From positions 1 through 64,000 of the forward strand of contig NZ_BLAD01000062.1 in the NCBI RefSeq assembly GCF_009687845.1: a stretch of DNA of 64,000 bases, written 5' to 3'. Numbering within the stretch: position 1 is the stretch's first letter; each line of letters opens with the position of its first letter. Position numbers and translations under genes: made by a program. Below the pieces are notes generated by a model that was given only the letters and a program-made list of their open reading frames with translations, searched no databases and had not been told where the DNA came from. The DNA comes from Acrocarpospora corrugata. GTDB taxonomy: Bacteria > Actinomycetota > Actinomycetes > Streptosporangiales > Streptosporangiaceae. Below, one piece after another: positions 46,956-56,100 of the stretch.

Positions 46956-47402
46956 TTGACACCTGTGCTGGCTCCGATGGCAGGCGCGGCGATCAGCCTC
47001 TCCGCCGTGCCGGATCCGGTGTTCTCCCAAGCCATGGTGGGTCCGGGCGCGGCCGTCGACCCGGCCAGGGAGCCGGGTGTCGCGGTCGCCCCCATCTCCG
47101 GAAGGATCGTGAAACTGCACCCGCACGCGTACGTGATCGTGGGCCCCGACGGCCGCGGCGTCCTGGTCCACCTGGGCATCGACACCGTCCAGCTCAAGGG
47201 CGTGGGCTTCGACCTGCTGGCCGCCGAGGGCGACCTGGTGCCGGCGGGTCAGCCCGTGGTGTCCTGGAACCCCGCCGACGTCGAGGCGGGCGGGCGCTCA
47301 CCGATCTGCCCGGTGGTGGCGCTGGACGCGCCCGCCTCCTCGGTGCTGCGGGTGGCGGCCGGGCCCGTACACGCCGGAGACGAGTTGTTCCAATGGGGCT
47401 GA
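46956..47402 (+). CDS. PTS EIIA, glucose family (Crr-like)
   Basis: Phosphoryl transfer subunit between HPr and EIIB, and in some bacteria a regulatory hub. The 148-residue protein has the glucose EIIA fold with VLVHLGIDTVQLKG, whose His (~72) matches the phosphorylated residue, plus LAPMAG and GVAVAPISGRI at the N-terminus. There are two TTG candidates: 46953 and 46956. GAGGGGG upstream gives better spacing to 46956. The 3' end overlaps the HAD gene by 10 bp, so translation is coupled. Confidence 0.92.
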   Translation: MTPVLAPMAGAAISLSAVPDPVFSQAMVGPGAAVDPAREPGVAVAPISGRIVKLHPHAYVIVGPDGRGVLVHLGIDTVQLKGVGFDLLAAEGDLVPAGQPVVSWNPADVEAGGRSPICPVVALDAPASSVLRVAAGPVHAGDELFQWG

Positions 47403-48040
47403 CCGCGGCACTCTTCGACCTGGACGGCACACTGATCAACTCCGAGGCGCGGAGTCTGGCCATGTGGGCGCTGCTGCTGGACAACCACGGGGTCGAGCAC
47501 GACGAGAACGTGCTGCGCGGCTTCATGGGGCGGCGGGTCCTCGACGTGCTGGGCGGGCTGCTGCCGGGAGCCGACGCGCAGGCGCTGCTGGCCGAGATCG
47601 GCGACTACGCGCTGCGGCCGGGGCTGCCGGAGATCGAGATCGTGCCCGGCGCGGTGGACTTCGTCCGTTCCGTCGCCGCCGCCGGCGCGCCCGCCGCGCT
47701 GGTCACCTCGGCGCGGCGGTGGTGGGCCGAGGACCGGCTGGGCTGGCTGGGCGTGCGCGACGCGGTCCAGACCATCGTGTCCGGCGAGGACGTGACCGCC
47801 GGCAAACCGGACCCGGAGGCGTACCTGACGGCCGCCGCGCGGCTGGGCGTCGAGCCCGCCGACTGCGTGGTCTTCGAGGACTCGCTGGCCGGGATTGCCG
47901 CCGCGCGCGCGGCGGGTATGACGTGCGTGGGACTGGCGACAACCCACCATCCCGGCGAATTGGCGCATGCTGACCTTGTCGTCGCCGATCTCACCGGTGT
48001 CGAATGGCCGATAACCGGGTGGTCTGGACCGCCCGCGTAG
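47393..48040 (+). CDS. HAD hydrolase inside the PTS operon (beta-phosphoglucomutase-like)
   Basis: A 215-residue HAD subfamily I protein with all classical motifs: DLDGT (residues ~9-13), Ser/Thr of motif II in LVTSARRWW, Lys in AGKPDP and VFEDSLAG. Its cap domain places it with small phosphosugar phosphatases or phosphoglucomutases. It sits between EIIA (10-bp overlap) and HPr (15 bp), which suggests an aminosugar-phosphate or related substrate, although HAD phosphatases are broad. The start is ATG 47393. Confidence 0.87.
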   Translation: MGLTAALFDLDGTLINSEARSLAMWALLLDNHGVEHDENVLRGFMGRRVLDVLGGLLPGADAQALLAEIGDYALRPGLPEIEIVPGAVDFVRSVAAAGAPAALVTSARRWWAEDRLGWLGVRDAVQTIVSGEDVTAGKPDPEAYLTAAARLGVEPADCVVFEDSLAGIAAARAAGMTCVGLATTHHPGELAHADLVVADLTGVEWPITGWSGPPA

Positions 48041-48054
48041 GTAGAGGAGTATCC

Positions 48055-48318
48055 GTGGCCGAGCGAAAGATAACCGTCGAGTCCGAGGTGGGCCTGCACG
48101 CGCGTCCCGCCGCGACCTTCGTGCAGACCGCGACGAAGGCGTCCATCGACGTCACCGTCGCCAAACTGGGCGGTAGCGGCGCCCCCGTCAACGCCAAGAG
48201 CATCCTGTCGGTGCTCTCGCTGGACGTCCGGCGCGGCGACACCATCGTCATCAACGCCGAAGGGGAGGGGGCCGACGAGCTCCTGGACCAGCTCGCCGCG
48301 ATCGCGTCGGCGACCTGA
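48055..48318 (+). CDS. ptsH: phosphocarrier HPr
   Basis: A general PTS phosphocarrier of 87 residues. His 15 in VGLHARPAATF is phosphorylated by EI, and a Ser near 48 (AKSILSVLSL) lies at the regulatory site. The start is GTG 48055 with GAGGAG 5 nt upstream. It is followed by EI after 1 bp, so the two are translated together. Confidence 0.96.
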   Translation: MAERKITVESEVGLHARPAATFVQTATKASIDVTVAKLGGSGAPVNAKSILSVLSLDVRRGDTIVINAEGEGADELLDQLAAIASAT

Positions 48319-48319
48319 C

Positions 48320-50011
48320 ATGGACACCGCTGCGGTGTTGCGTGGTTCGGGAGTCAGTCCGGGCGCCGGATACGGGCCCGTACACCTGCTGGTCGGGTCG
48401 ATCCCCGAACCCGCGCCTGGTTCGCGGTATCAGGGCGAGGCGGCGGCCGAGCGGAAACGGGCCGCGGACGCGCTGGAGCGGGTCGCCGACGATCTGGAGG
48501 CGCGCGGCGCGAAGGCCGGCGGCGCGGCTCAGGACGTTCTCGGCGCGCAGGCCATGATGGCGCGCGACCCCGGCCTTGAGGTCGGGGTCGCGGAGCGCAT
48601 CGACGAGGGTGTCGCCGCGCCGCGCGCGGTGTTCGAGGCGTTCGGGAAGTACCGGGACCTGCTCGCGGCGGCCGGGGGCTACCTGGCCGAGCGGGTGGCC
48701 GACCTGGACGACATCCGGGATCGGACCATCGCGCTGCTGACCGGGCTGCCGATGCCCGGGGTGCCGGACTCGGCGGCCGAGCCGTACGTGCTGGTCGCCA
48801 AGGATCTGGCCCCGGCCGACACGGCGCTGCTCAACCGGGACCTGGTGGCCGCCTTCGTGACCGAGGACGGCGGCCCGACCAGCCACACCGCGATCCTGGC
48901 CCGCGCGATGGGCGTGCCAGCCGTGGTCGGCTGCGCCGGCGCCACCTCGATCGGCCAGGGCACCTGGGCGCTGGTGGACGGCGCCTCCGGTTCGGTACGG
49001 CTTTCGCCGCCGCGGGCCGACGTGGACGCGCTGCTCGGCGCGGCCGCGGCCCGGGAGGCGGCGCTGTCCGCCAGCACCGGTCCGGGGACGACCTCGGACG
49101 GGCACGCGGTGCCGCTGCTGGCCAACATCGGCGGGCCGAAGGATCTGGAGTCGGCGCTGGCGCACGGCGCGGAGGGCGTCGGGCTGTTCCGCACCGAGTT
49201 CCTGTTCCTCGATCGGGCGGACGCGCCGTCGGAGGAGGAGCAGGAGGCGGCCTACCGGGCCGTGTTCGACGCGTTCCCCGGCGGGCGGGTCGTGGTGCGG
49301 ACCCTGGACGCCGGGGCGGACAAGCCGCTGGCGTTCCTGCCGCCGTCCGGCGAGGAGCCCAACCCGGCGCTCGGCGAACGCGGCCTCCGCATGTTCCGGA
49401 AATATCCGGAAATGATGGAAAGTCAGTTGGGGGCGTTGGCGCGGGCCGCCGCCGGTACGGCGGCCCTTCCCTACGTCATGGCGCCGATGGTCGCCACCGT
49501 CGAGGAGGCCTCCTGGTTCGTCTCCGCCTGCCACGACGCCGGCCTGGACACCGCCGGAATCATGATCGAGATCCCCTCGGCCGCGCTCCGCGCCCACCAG
49601 CTCGCCACCGTCGTCGACTTCTTCTCGATCGGCACCAACGACCTCACCCAGTACGCGCTGGCGGCCGATCGCCAGGTCAGCGGGGTCGCCGACCTGCAGG
49701 ATCCGTGGCATCCCGCCGTACTCGACCTGATCGCGCTGGCCGCCGACGGCGCCGCCGGTGCCGGGAAGAGCTGCGGCGTGTGCGGTGAGGCCGGCGCCGA
49801 CCCGGTGCTCGCGTGCGTCCTGGTGGGTCTCGGCGTCACCTCACTTTCGATGGGATCCCCCGCGCTGCCCTGGGTCCGCGCCGCCCTCGGCCGTCATACC
49901 CTGGAGCAGTGCCGTACGGCCGCCGTCGCGGCGCGTGGCGCGCTCTCCGCGAGCACCGCGAAGGACGCCGCCCGAGCCGAGCTCCCCGGCCTCGCCGACC
50001 TGGGTCTCTGA
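48320..50011 (+). CDS. ptsI: PTS enzyme I (phosphoenolpyruvate-protein phosphotransferase)
   Basis: Autophosphorylates from PEP and feeds HPr. The 563-residue protein has an N-terminal PEP/HPr-binding domain with GGPTSHTAILAR (His ~189) and a C-terminal barrel with GLFRTEFLF, RTLDAGADK, EIPSAAL and SIGTNDLTQY, with Cys in CGVCGE. Length and motif order are normal. It follows HPr with a 1-bp gap, and the GH3 lipoprotein begins 110 bp later. Confidence 0.96.
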   Translation: MDTAAVLRGSGVSPGAGYGPVHLLVGSIPEPAPGSRYQGEAAAERKRAADALERVADDLEARGAKAGGAAQDVLGAQAMMARDPGLEVGVAERIDEGVAAPRAVFEAFGKYRDLLAAAGGYLAERVADLDDIRDRTIALLTGLPMPGVPDSAAEPYVLVAKDLAPADTALLNRDLVAAFVTEDGGPTSHTAILARAMGVPAVVGCAGATSIGQGTWALVDGASGSVRLSPPRADVDALLGAAAAREAALSASTGPGTTSDGHAVPLLANIGGPKDLESALAHGAEGVGLFRTEFLFLDRADAPSEEEQEAAYRAVFDAFPGGRVVVRTLDAGADKPLAFLPPSGEEPNPALGERGLRMFRKYPEMMESQLGALARAAAGTAALPYVMAPMVATVEEASWFVSACHDAGLDTAGIMIEIPSAALRAHQLATVVDFFSIGTNDLTQYALAADRQVSGVADLQDPWHPAVLDLIALAADGAAGAGKSCGVCGEAGADPVLACVLVGLGVTSLSMGSPALPWVRAALGRHTLEQCRTAAVAARGALSASTAKDAARAELPGLADLGL

Positions 50012-50121
50012 CCCGCGCCGACTCGCGTGCGGCTCCTCCTCCGGGTGGAACAGGGCCCGGGGGAGGAGCCGTACGCACCATCCCCGAGCAGGATGTCGGT
50101 CGCTCCGGCTACGGTGTGAAC

Positions 50122-51456
50122 ATGGTTGGGCACGGCACGGTAAGAAGGCATGGACGCTCCGGTTTAGTGCGCCTGCGCGCACTCGTCTGCGTGATGTTAG
50201 CGATGGTCACGGCTTGCTCCGCGACGAGGAACACCCCGGTCGGCAGCACCCCGCAGCCGTCCGCGTCGGCACCGTCCTCCGCCGTGCCGTCGAAATCCCC
50301 TGCTGTGTCCCGCGTGACGGCCCAACTCCAGCGGATGAGTGTCGAGGAGAAGGTCGGCCAGCTCTTCATGCCGGTGCTGTACGGCTCGCGCGCCGACGCC
50401 CCCCATCAGGAGAACCAGGCCCGCTTCGGCGTCGGCAGCCCCGCCGAGGTGATCGAGAAATATCACCTCGGTGGCATGATCCTCTTCCCTGGCACCGGCA
50501 ACATCGTCGACGCGAAACAGCTGGCGCAGTTCACCGCCGGGCTCCGCGCCGCCGCCCCCGACGTTCCCCTGCTCATCGGCGTCGACCAGGAGAACGGCCT
50601 GGTCTCCCGCCTCGGTGACCTGGTCACCAAACTGCCCGGGGCGCAGACCATCGGCGACACCGGCAAACCCGCGAACGCCCGCGCTGCCGCGAAGATCACC
50701 GGCACCGAGCTCAGGGCCCTCGGCATCTCGATGGACTTCGCCCCCGTCGCCGACGTGAACGTCAATCCCCGGAACCCCGTCATCGGCCCCCGCGCCTACG
50801 GCTCCGACCCTGGCCTCGTCGCCGACATGGTCAGCGCCGCCATCAAGGGCTTCCACGACAGCGGCATCGCCGCCACCGCCAAACACTTCCCCGGCCACGG
50901 CGACACCGCCACCGACAGCCACACCGCCCTGCCCGTGATCCACCACACCCGCGCAGAATGGGACCGCCTGGACGCCCCGCCCTTCCGCGCCGCCATCGCC
51001 TCCGGCGTCGACGCCATCATGAGCGCCCACATTGTGATGCCCCGCCTCGACTCCTCCGGCGACCCCGCCACCCTCTCCAAGAAGATCCTCACCGGCCTGC
51101 TCCGCCAGGAACTCGGCTTCAAGGGCGTCATCTCCACCGACGCCCTCAACATGGACGGCGTCCGCAAAAAATACGGCGACTCCGAAGTGGCCGTCCGCGC
51201 CATCCTGGCCGGCGCCGACATCCTCCTCATGCCCCCCGACCTCTCCAAGGCGTACCAGGCCGTCCTCGCCGCCGTCGACTCCGGCCGCATCACCAAAACC
51301 CGCCTCGACCAGTCCGTCCGCCGAATCCTCAAACTAAAATCCGACCGCTCCCTCCACACCAAAAACTTCTACCCCCCACCCACAAAAGCCCCTTCCCTCC
51401 TCAAAACCCCCACCCACCTCCGCACCGCCACCCGCCTCACCTCCACAAACAGCTGA
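50122..51456 (+). CDS. glycoside hydrolase family 3 lipoprotein (NagZ-type beta-N-acetylhexosaminidase)
   Basis: A 444-residue exported hydrolase: basic N-terminus, hydrophobic core and lipobox-like MVTAC, then the GH3 barrel with KHFPGHGDTATDSHTALP (~254-271), a His/Asp signature of the NagZ class, where a loop His assists catalysis. Expected to release GlcNAc from chitin or peptidoglycan fragments outside the membrane, feeding the adjacent PTS. The start is uncertain: ATG 50122 is chosen (MVGHGTVRRHGRSG), and GTG 50167 is an alternative giving a shorter signal peptide. Codon use in the last 200 bp drifts to runs of C. Confidence 0.85.
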   Translation: MVGHGTVRRHGRSGLVRLRALVCVMLAMVTACSATRNTPVGSTPQPSASAPSSAVPSKSPAVSRVTAQLQRMSVEEKVGQLFMPVLYGSRADAPHQENQARFGVGSPAEVIEKYHLGGMILFPGTGNIVDAKQLAQFTAGLRAAAPDVPLLIGVDQENGLVSRLGDLVTKLPGAQTIGDTGKPANARAAAKITGTELRALGISMDFAPVADVNVNPRNPVIGPRAYGSDPGLVADMVSAAIKGFHDSGIAATAKHFPGHGDTATDSHTALPVIHHTRAEWDRLDAPPFRAAIASGVDAIMSAHIVMPRLDSSGDPATLSKKILTGLLRQELGFKGVISTDALNMDGVRKKYGDSEVAVRAILAGADILLMPPDLSKAYQAVLAAVDSGRITKTRLDQSVRRILKLKSDRSLHTKNFYPPPTKAPSLLKTPTHLRTATRLTSTNS

Positions 51457-51467
51457 CCTCCGCAGGG

Positions 51468-51607
51468 TGGCTGACCTTCCGGCGTTGTGCCGGAGTCTGG
51501 TGTTCCACGCTGGACTCGGTTTGCCTTGCTTCCGCGGGCGGCTGGCCCTCCCGCTTGGCGCCGAGTCCGGTGTTTTACGCTGGAGCCGGTCTGCTTTGGG
51601 AGGGTTT
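51468..51607 (+). repeat. 70-bp imperfect tandem duplication upstream of a HAD gene
   Basis: 51468-51537 and 51538-51607 align without gaps over much of their length at period 70, for example TGTTCCACGCTGGACTCGGT (51501-51520) versus TGTTTTACGCTGGAGCCGGT (51571-51590). The second copy ends in the GGGAGGG ribosome site of the gene at 51608. Together they fill the gap after the GH3 gene. Confidence 0.8.
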
Positions 51608-52261
51608 GTGGTCAAGGGTGTGATCATCGACTGGGGTGGGGTTCTCACCACCGGGTTGGCTGAGGCGATCGAGGAGTGGCTTGCGGCTGATCGCATCGAT
51701 GGGTCGCGGTATCGCGATGTGATGCGGGAGCTGATCCTGCACGCCTACGAGGGGGCGGCCGATGGCGAGAACACGATTCACGCGCTGGAGCGCGGCGAGA
51801 TCTCGGCCGCGGATTTCGAGCTTGATCTGGCGGCGCGGCTGCTCACCCTGGACGGGGTGCCGCCGGTCGCCGAAGGTCTGCTGACCCGGATGTTCGCGGG
51901 CTTCCGCCCGGTCGAATCGATGAACGACATGCTCCGCCACGCCCGCGCCGCGGGGGTACGAACCTGCCTGCTCTCCAACTCCTGGGCCAACGACTACCCC
52001 CGCGACAACTGGCCCGACCTCTTCGACAAGATCGTCATCTCCGGCGAAGTCGGCATGCGCAAACCCGAACCCCGGATCTTCCACCACGCCCTGGACCTGC
52101 TCGCCCTCACCCCCGCCGACTGCGTCTTCATCGACGACATCCAGGCCAACATCACCGCCGCCCAATCCCTGGGCATCCACGGCCTCCACCACACCACCCC
52201 CACCACCACGATCACCCACCTGGAATCCCTCATCGGAGTCCCTCTCCGCAGCGCATCCTGA
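51608..52261 (+). CDS. HAD-like hydrolase
   Basis: A 217-residue HAD protein beginning (GTG 51608) MVKGVIIDWGGVLT. The nucleophile Asp is present; the second Asp of motif I is Gly (DWGGV), as is common in epoxide-hydrolase-type HADs. Motif II Ser is in CLLSNSWAN, Lys in MRKPEP and the metal motif in FIDDIQAN. GGGAGGG precedes the start. The substrate is unknown. It is preceded by the 70-bp tandem repeat. Confidence 0.85.
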   Translation: MVKGVIIDWGGVLTTGLAEAIEEWLAADRIDGSRYRDVMRELILHAYEGAADGENTIHALERGEISAADFELDLAARLLTLDGVPPVAEGLLTRMFAGFRPVESMNDMLRHARAAGVRTCLLSNSWANDYPRDNWPDLFDKIVISGEVGMRKPEPRIFHHALDLLALTPADCVFIDDIQANITAAQSLGIHGLHHTTPTTTITHLESLIGVPLRSAS

Positions 52262-52589
52262 AGTCCGCACGGCCTTGTCGTAGTTGTTGCGCGGCTGGGT
52301 GACCTTGTCGCCATCCGGAAGACGCGCCCGTCGTTGCGGCGTTCCGGCATGCCGTCCCTGGCCGGGACGGGCTTCGGAGCCGGGGAGCTGAATAGCTCTC
52401 GGGAGGGTTGGCGGAGCTGTGGATCGGCGCTTCGGGTCCAGGGGTTCTCGCCGGAAGTGGTGTGGTGCTGGCACACTCATGGGGTGATCGGCTGCGTCCG
52501 GGGTTCGGGGCGCCCCGGAATCCGTGCGGAGCTCTTCGTAATTCGGGCGGCCGTGGCAAAGCTTCAGCGTCGAACATCTTGGGGAACGC
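52262..52589. other. 328-bp gap with no convincing gene
   Basis: No start with ribosome site and family-like protein is visible on the plus strand. On the minus strand a run near 52262-52335 reads LPDGDKVTQPRNNYDKAVR, which looks protein-like for about 20 codons but continues as antisense of the HAD gene. It could be a decayed gene end. Palindromes are short and ordinary. Confidence 0.4.
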
Positions 52590-53096
52590 ATGCGTGTCTA
52601 TCTGCCGTGCACGCTTCCGGGCCTGGCCCGCGCCCTCGCGGCCGGCGAACTGGGACCGGGACCGATGGCGGGTTTCGCGGTGACGCCCGCGCTCGTCGAG
52701 TGGTACGTCTCCGGAGACACCGAGGAACTGGAGTACGTCGCCCTGATGGAGGCGGCCCGCGGATCGTTGCGCATGCTCGCGGCGGACAAAGCCGACGGTT
52801 TCGACGCCCCGGCCCGCCGGGTCGTAGTCGCCGCCGAAGTCCCCGACACCGCCGTCCTGGTGAGCCCCGACCTGAACGATCGCGGCCGCGTCCGAGTCCT
52901 GGAATCCGTGCCGATGGCGAACCTGGCCGCCGTCCACATCGACGACCTCCCCGCCCAGGAGGACGTCTCCGCAGCCCTCTCCGCCCTCTCCTCAGCCGAC
53001 GACGGCGACGACGACGCCCAGTTCATCGTGGACGGCGCCGACGCCCACGAACTCCTCTGGTACGCCACCCAGGAGATCCCCGATCTCCTGACCTGA
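52590..53096 (+). CDS. DUF6912 family protein
   Basis: A 168-residue conserved actinobacterial protein of unknown function beginning MRVYLPCTLPGLARAL, with an Asp-rich stretch near 135-150 (SSADDGDDDAQF) and the ending ELLWYATQEIPDLL. There is no membrane segment or signal peptide. ATG 52590 has GGGG 5-8 nt upstream. It is followed by the large SARP-type regulator after 22 bp. Confidence 0.8.
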   Translation: MRVYLPCTLPGLARALAAGELGPGPMAGFAVTPALVEWYVSGDTEELEYVALMEAARGSLRMLAADKADGFDAPARRVVVAAEVPDTAVLVSPDLNDRGRVRVLESVPMANLAAVHIDDLPAQEDVSAALSALSSADDGDDDAQFIVDGADAHELLWYATQEIPDLLT

Positions 53097-53118
53097 CTCG
53101 TCGTGGCACAATCCCCCC

Positions 53119-56100
53119 ATGCGGGCGATGTTCCATGTTCTTGGGCCCTTTTCGGTGCGCGTCGACGGACGCTCGATAGATGTCGGTGGGCCGCGCCCGC
53201 GGCTGCTGCTGGCGCGCCTGCTCGTCGCGCGCGGGGCCACCGTCTCCGTTGACGCGCTCCTCGACGGCCTCTACGACGGCGAGCCTCCGCCGCGTGCGCT
53301 GGGAACGCTCCACAGCTACATCTCCAACCTGCGCCGCCTGCTCGAACCCGGGCGCGCGCCGCGCACCCCCTCGGCGATGCTGATCAACAGGCCACCGGGG
53401 TACGCGCTCGGGCCGCACTGGCTGGACGCGGAGGAGTTCGTCCGGCTGTCAGGTCAGGGCAAGCACGACGACGCCCTGAAGTTGTGGCGCGGCACGCCGT
53501 ACGAGGAGTTCGCGGACGTGTCCTGGTTGCGGCCGGAGATCGAACGCCTGGAGCAGGCCCAGCTGACCGTTCGCGAGCAACGGCTGGCCGCGCTGGAGCC
53601 GGCGCCGGACATGGTCGCCGAGCTGGAAGGGCTGGCCAGGGCGCACCCGCTGCGGGAGAGCCTGTGGCAGACCCTGGCCCGGGCACTCTACCGGCTCGGA
53701 CGGCAGGCCGACGCACTCGATGCCCTGCGGGCGGCCCGGCGTCATCTGGCCGAGGAACTCGGGCTGGACCCGGGGCCGGGAATCCAGCGGCTCGAAGCGA
53801 TGATCCTGGAGCAGGATCCCGCGCTGGGGGACGCGGTTTTCGTGGGCGGCCCGGAACCAGAACCGGCGGCGCGACTGACGGTGGGGCGGGCCGCGCACCT
53901 CGATCGGCTCGCCGAGGTGGCCGCCGACGTCAGCGCCGGTCAAACCCGCATGGTGGTGGTCTCCGGCGAACCGGGCATCGGGAAGACCTGGCTCGCGGCG
54001 GAGTTCGCGCGCGGGCGGCAGGCCCAGGGGTGGCTGGTGGCGTGGGGCCACTGTCACGAGATGTCAGGCGCGCCGCCGCTGTGGCCATGGCGGCAGATCG
54101 TCGGGGAACTGGCTGAGCACGCCCCTCCGAACCATGCGGACGCGCTCGGCCTGCTCACCGACGATCAGGACGAGCGTAACCGTACCGGCCATCGCGATGG
54201 TGAGGCGGGGGAGGCCAGGTTCAGGCTCCACCGGGCGGTGGCCGATTACTTCGCGTCGGTGTCGGCCGCCCGGCCGCTGCTGTTGCTCCTCGACGACCTG
54301 CAGTGGGCGGACGCCGCCTCCCTCGGGCTCCTCGCCGACCTGGCCAAACTGCAGCGGGGGCGGGTCGCCGTCGTCATCACCGTACGTTCGGGCGAGGGCA
54401 CACCCGCCATGTACGACGCGCTCGGCATGGTGGGGCGCAGCCAGGCGCTGCGACTGCCGCTGGCCGGGCTCGACGCCGCCTCGGTCGGCGAACTGTCGGG
54501 TCTCGATCCCGAACGGGCCTCCGCGCTGGCCGAGCGCACGGGCGGCAACCCGCTGTTCATTCGCGAGACCCTGCGGCTGGCCGAGGACCAGGGGCTGGCC
54601 CGGGCGCTCGGCACGGTGCCCGAAGGGCTGGCGGACGTGCTGCGGCAGCGGATCAGGCGACTGCCCGAGGCGTACCGCACCGTTCTGGAGGCGGCGGCAG
54701 TGGCGGGCGACGCGACTGACCCGCTACTGCTGGCCGAAGTCCTCGCAGAGACGAATCCGTCGGCCGAAGAGGCCACGGAGATGCTGGTGGGGGAGGCGGT
54801 GGCGGCGGCTCAGGGCGCCCGGTTGCTCGGCGACGACCACGCGTTCGCCCATGGTCTGATCCGGGAGACCTGCTACGCCGACCTGTCGGCCCGGCGCCGG
54901 ACCGCGCTGCACCTGGCCGTGCTGCACGGGCTGGAGCGCCGTCCGGCGGCCGACCTGACCGCTATGGCCGCGCATGCCCTGGCCGCCGGACCCATCGGAG
55001 CGGCACCGGCCGTGGAGCTGTGCGCCGCGGCGGCAGGGCAGGCAGCGGGCCGGCACGCCTACGAGGACGCGGTCATGTGGTGGCGGCGGGCGGCGGACAC
55101 GCACGGCCGGCTGCCCGGCGCCGATCCGGCGCGGCACGTGGAGCTGCTGCTCGGCCTCGTCCGCGCTCAGCTCGACGCCGGCGACGGTTTCGCCGCGCGG
55201 GCCACTCGCAACGAGGCGGTGTTCGCCGCCGACAGGACCGGCGGCGACGCTCTGGCCGCGCGGGCGCTGACCAGTCTCGACGCGCCGGGCCTGTGGAAGT
55301 TCTACACCTACGGGGACATGGAAGTGCACTCGGTCGAGCGGATCGAGAGCGTGCTCGACCGGTTGCCCGGAGACGACTCTGAACTGCGCTGCCGCCTGCT
55401 CGGCTGCCTCGGCATGGAGCGGTACGACGGCTCGGCGGACCCGCGGTGCGACCTCGCCACGGCGGAGGCGCTGGCGATGGCCCGTCGCCTGGTCGCCGGG
55501 GGAGCGGACAAGCGGCTGCTGGCCATCACGCTCAACGCCCGCTACCTGGGCGTCCAGCTGCCCGAGCGAATGCGCGAGCTCGACTCGATCGGCGACGAGC
55601 TGGTGGAACTGGGACTGCCCGGCTTCGAGCTGCTCGGCCGGCTGATCCAGGAGCGGACCCGGCTGGAACTGTACGACGTGCGCGGCGCGGACGAGGCCGC
55701 CCACCGGGCCGGCCGGCTGGTCGAGCGGCTCGACCTGCCCTGGCCCCGCTTCCAGCACCTCATCTACTCGGGTGCCCGGCGGCTCATGGAGGGCGACCGG
55801 GCGGGTGCGGAGGAGGCGTACACGGCCGCGGCCGAGGCGGGGGAGCGGCTCAACCTATGGCACACGGAGGCGACGCTGGCCGCGGGTCTCATCTGCGCCC
55901 AGCTGCACAACGGCGAGCCCGTCGAAGACGAGGAGCTGATCGCGCGATTCTCGCCGTTCCCGGCGCATCGGCAGGTCATCCGCGCCGTGTCGGCGTCCTA
56001 CAGAGGCGACACGGAGACGCTGGCGGCGATCCGCCGGGAGGGCTGGCGCCCGCTGCCGCGTGATTTCACCGAGCTGGCCACGACCTGCCTGAGCGGGCTG

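Noticed and set aside
46778-47392. N-terminal extension of the HAD gene through EIIB and EIIA
   Set aside because: Arg/Gly/Ala-rich shadow of EIIB/EIIA; true HAD begins ATG 47393 (MGLTAALFDLDGT).
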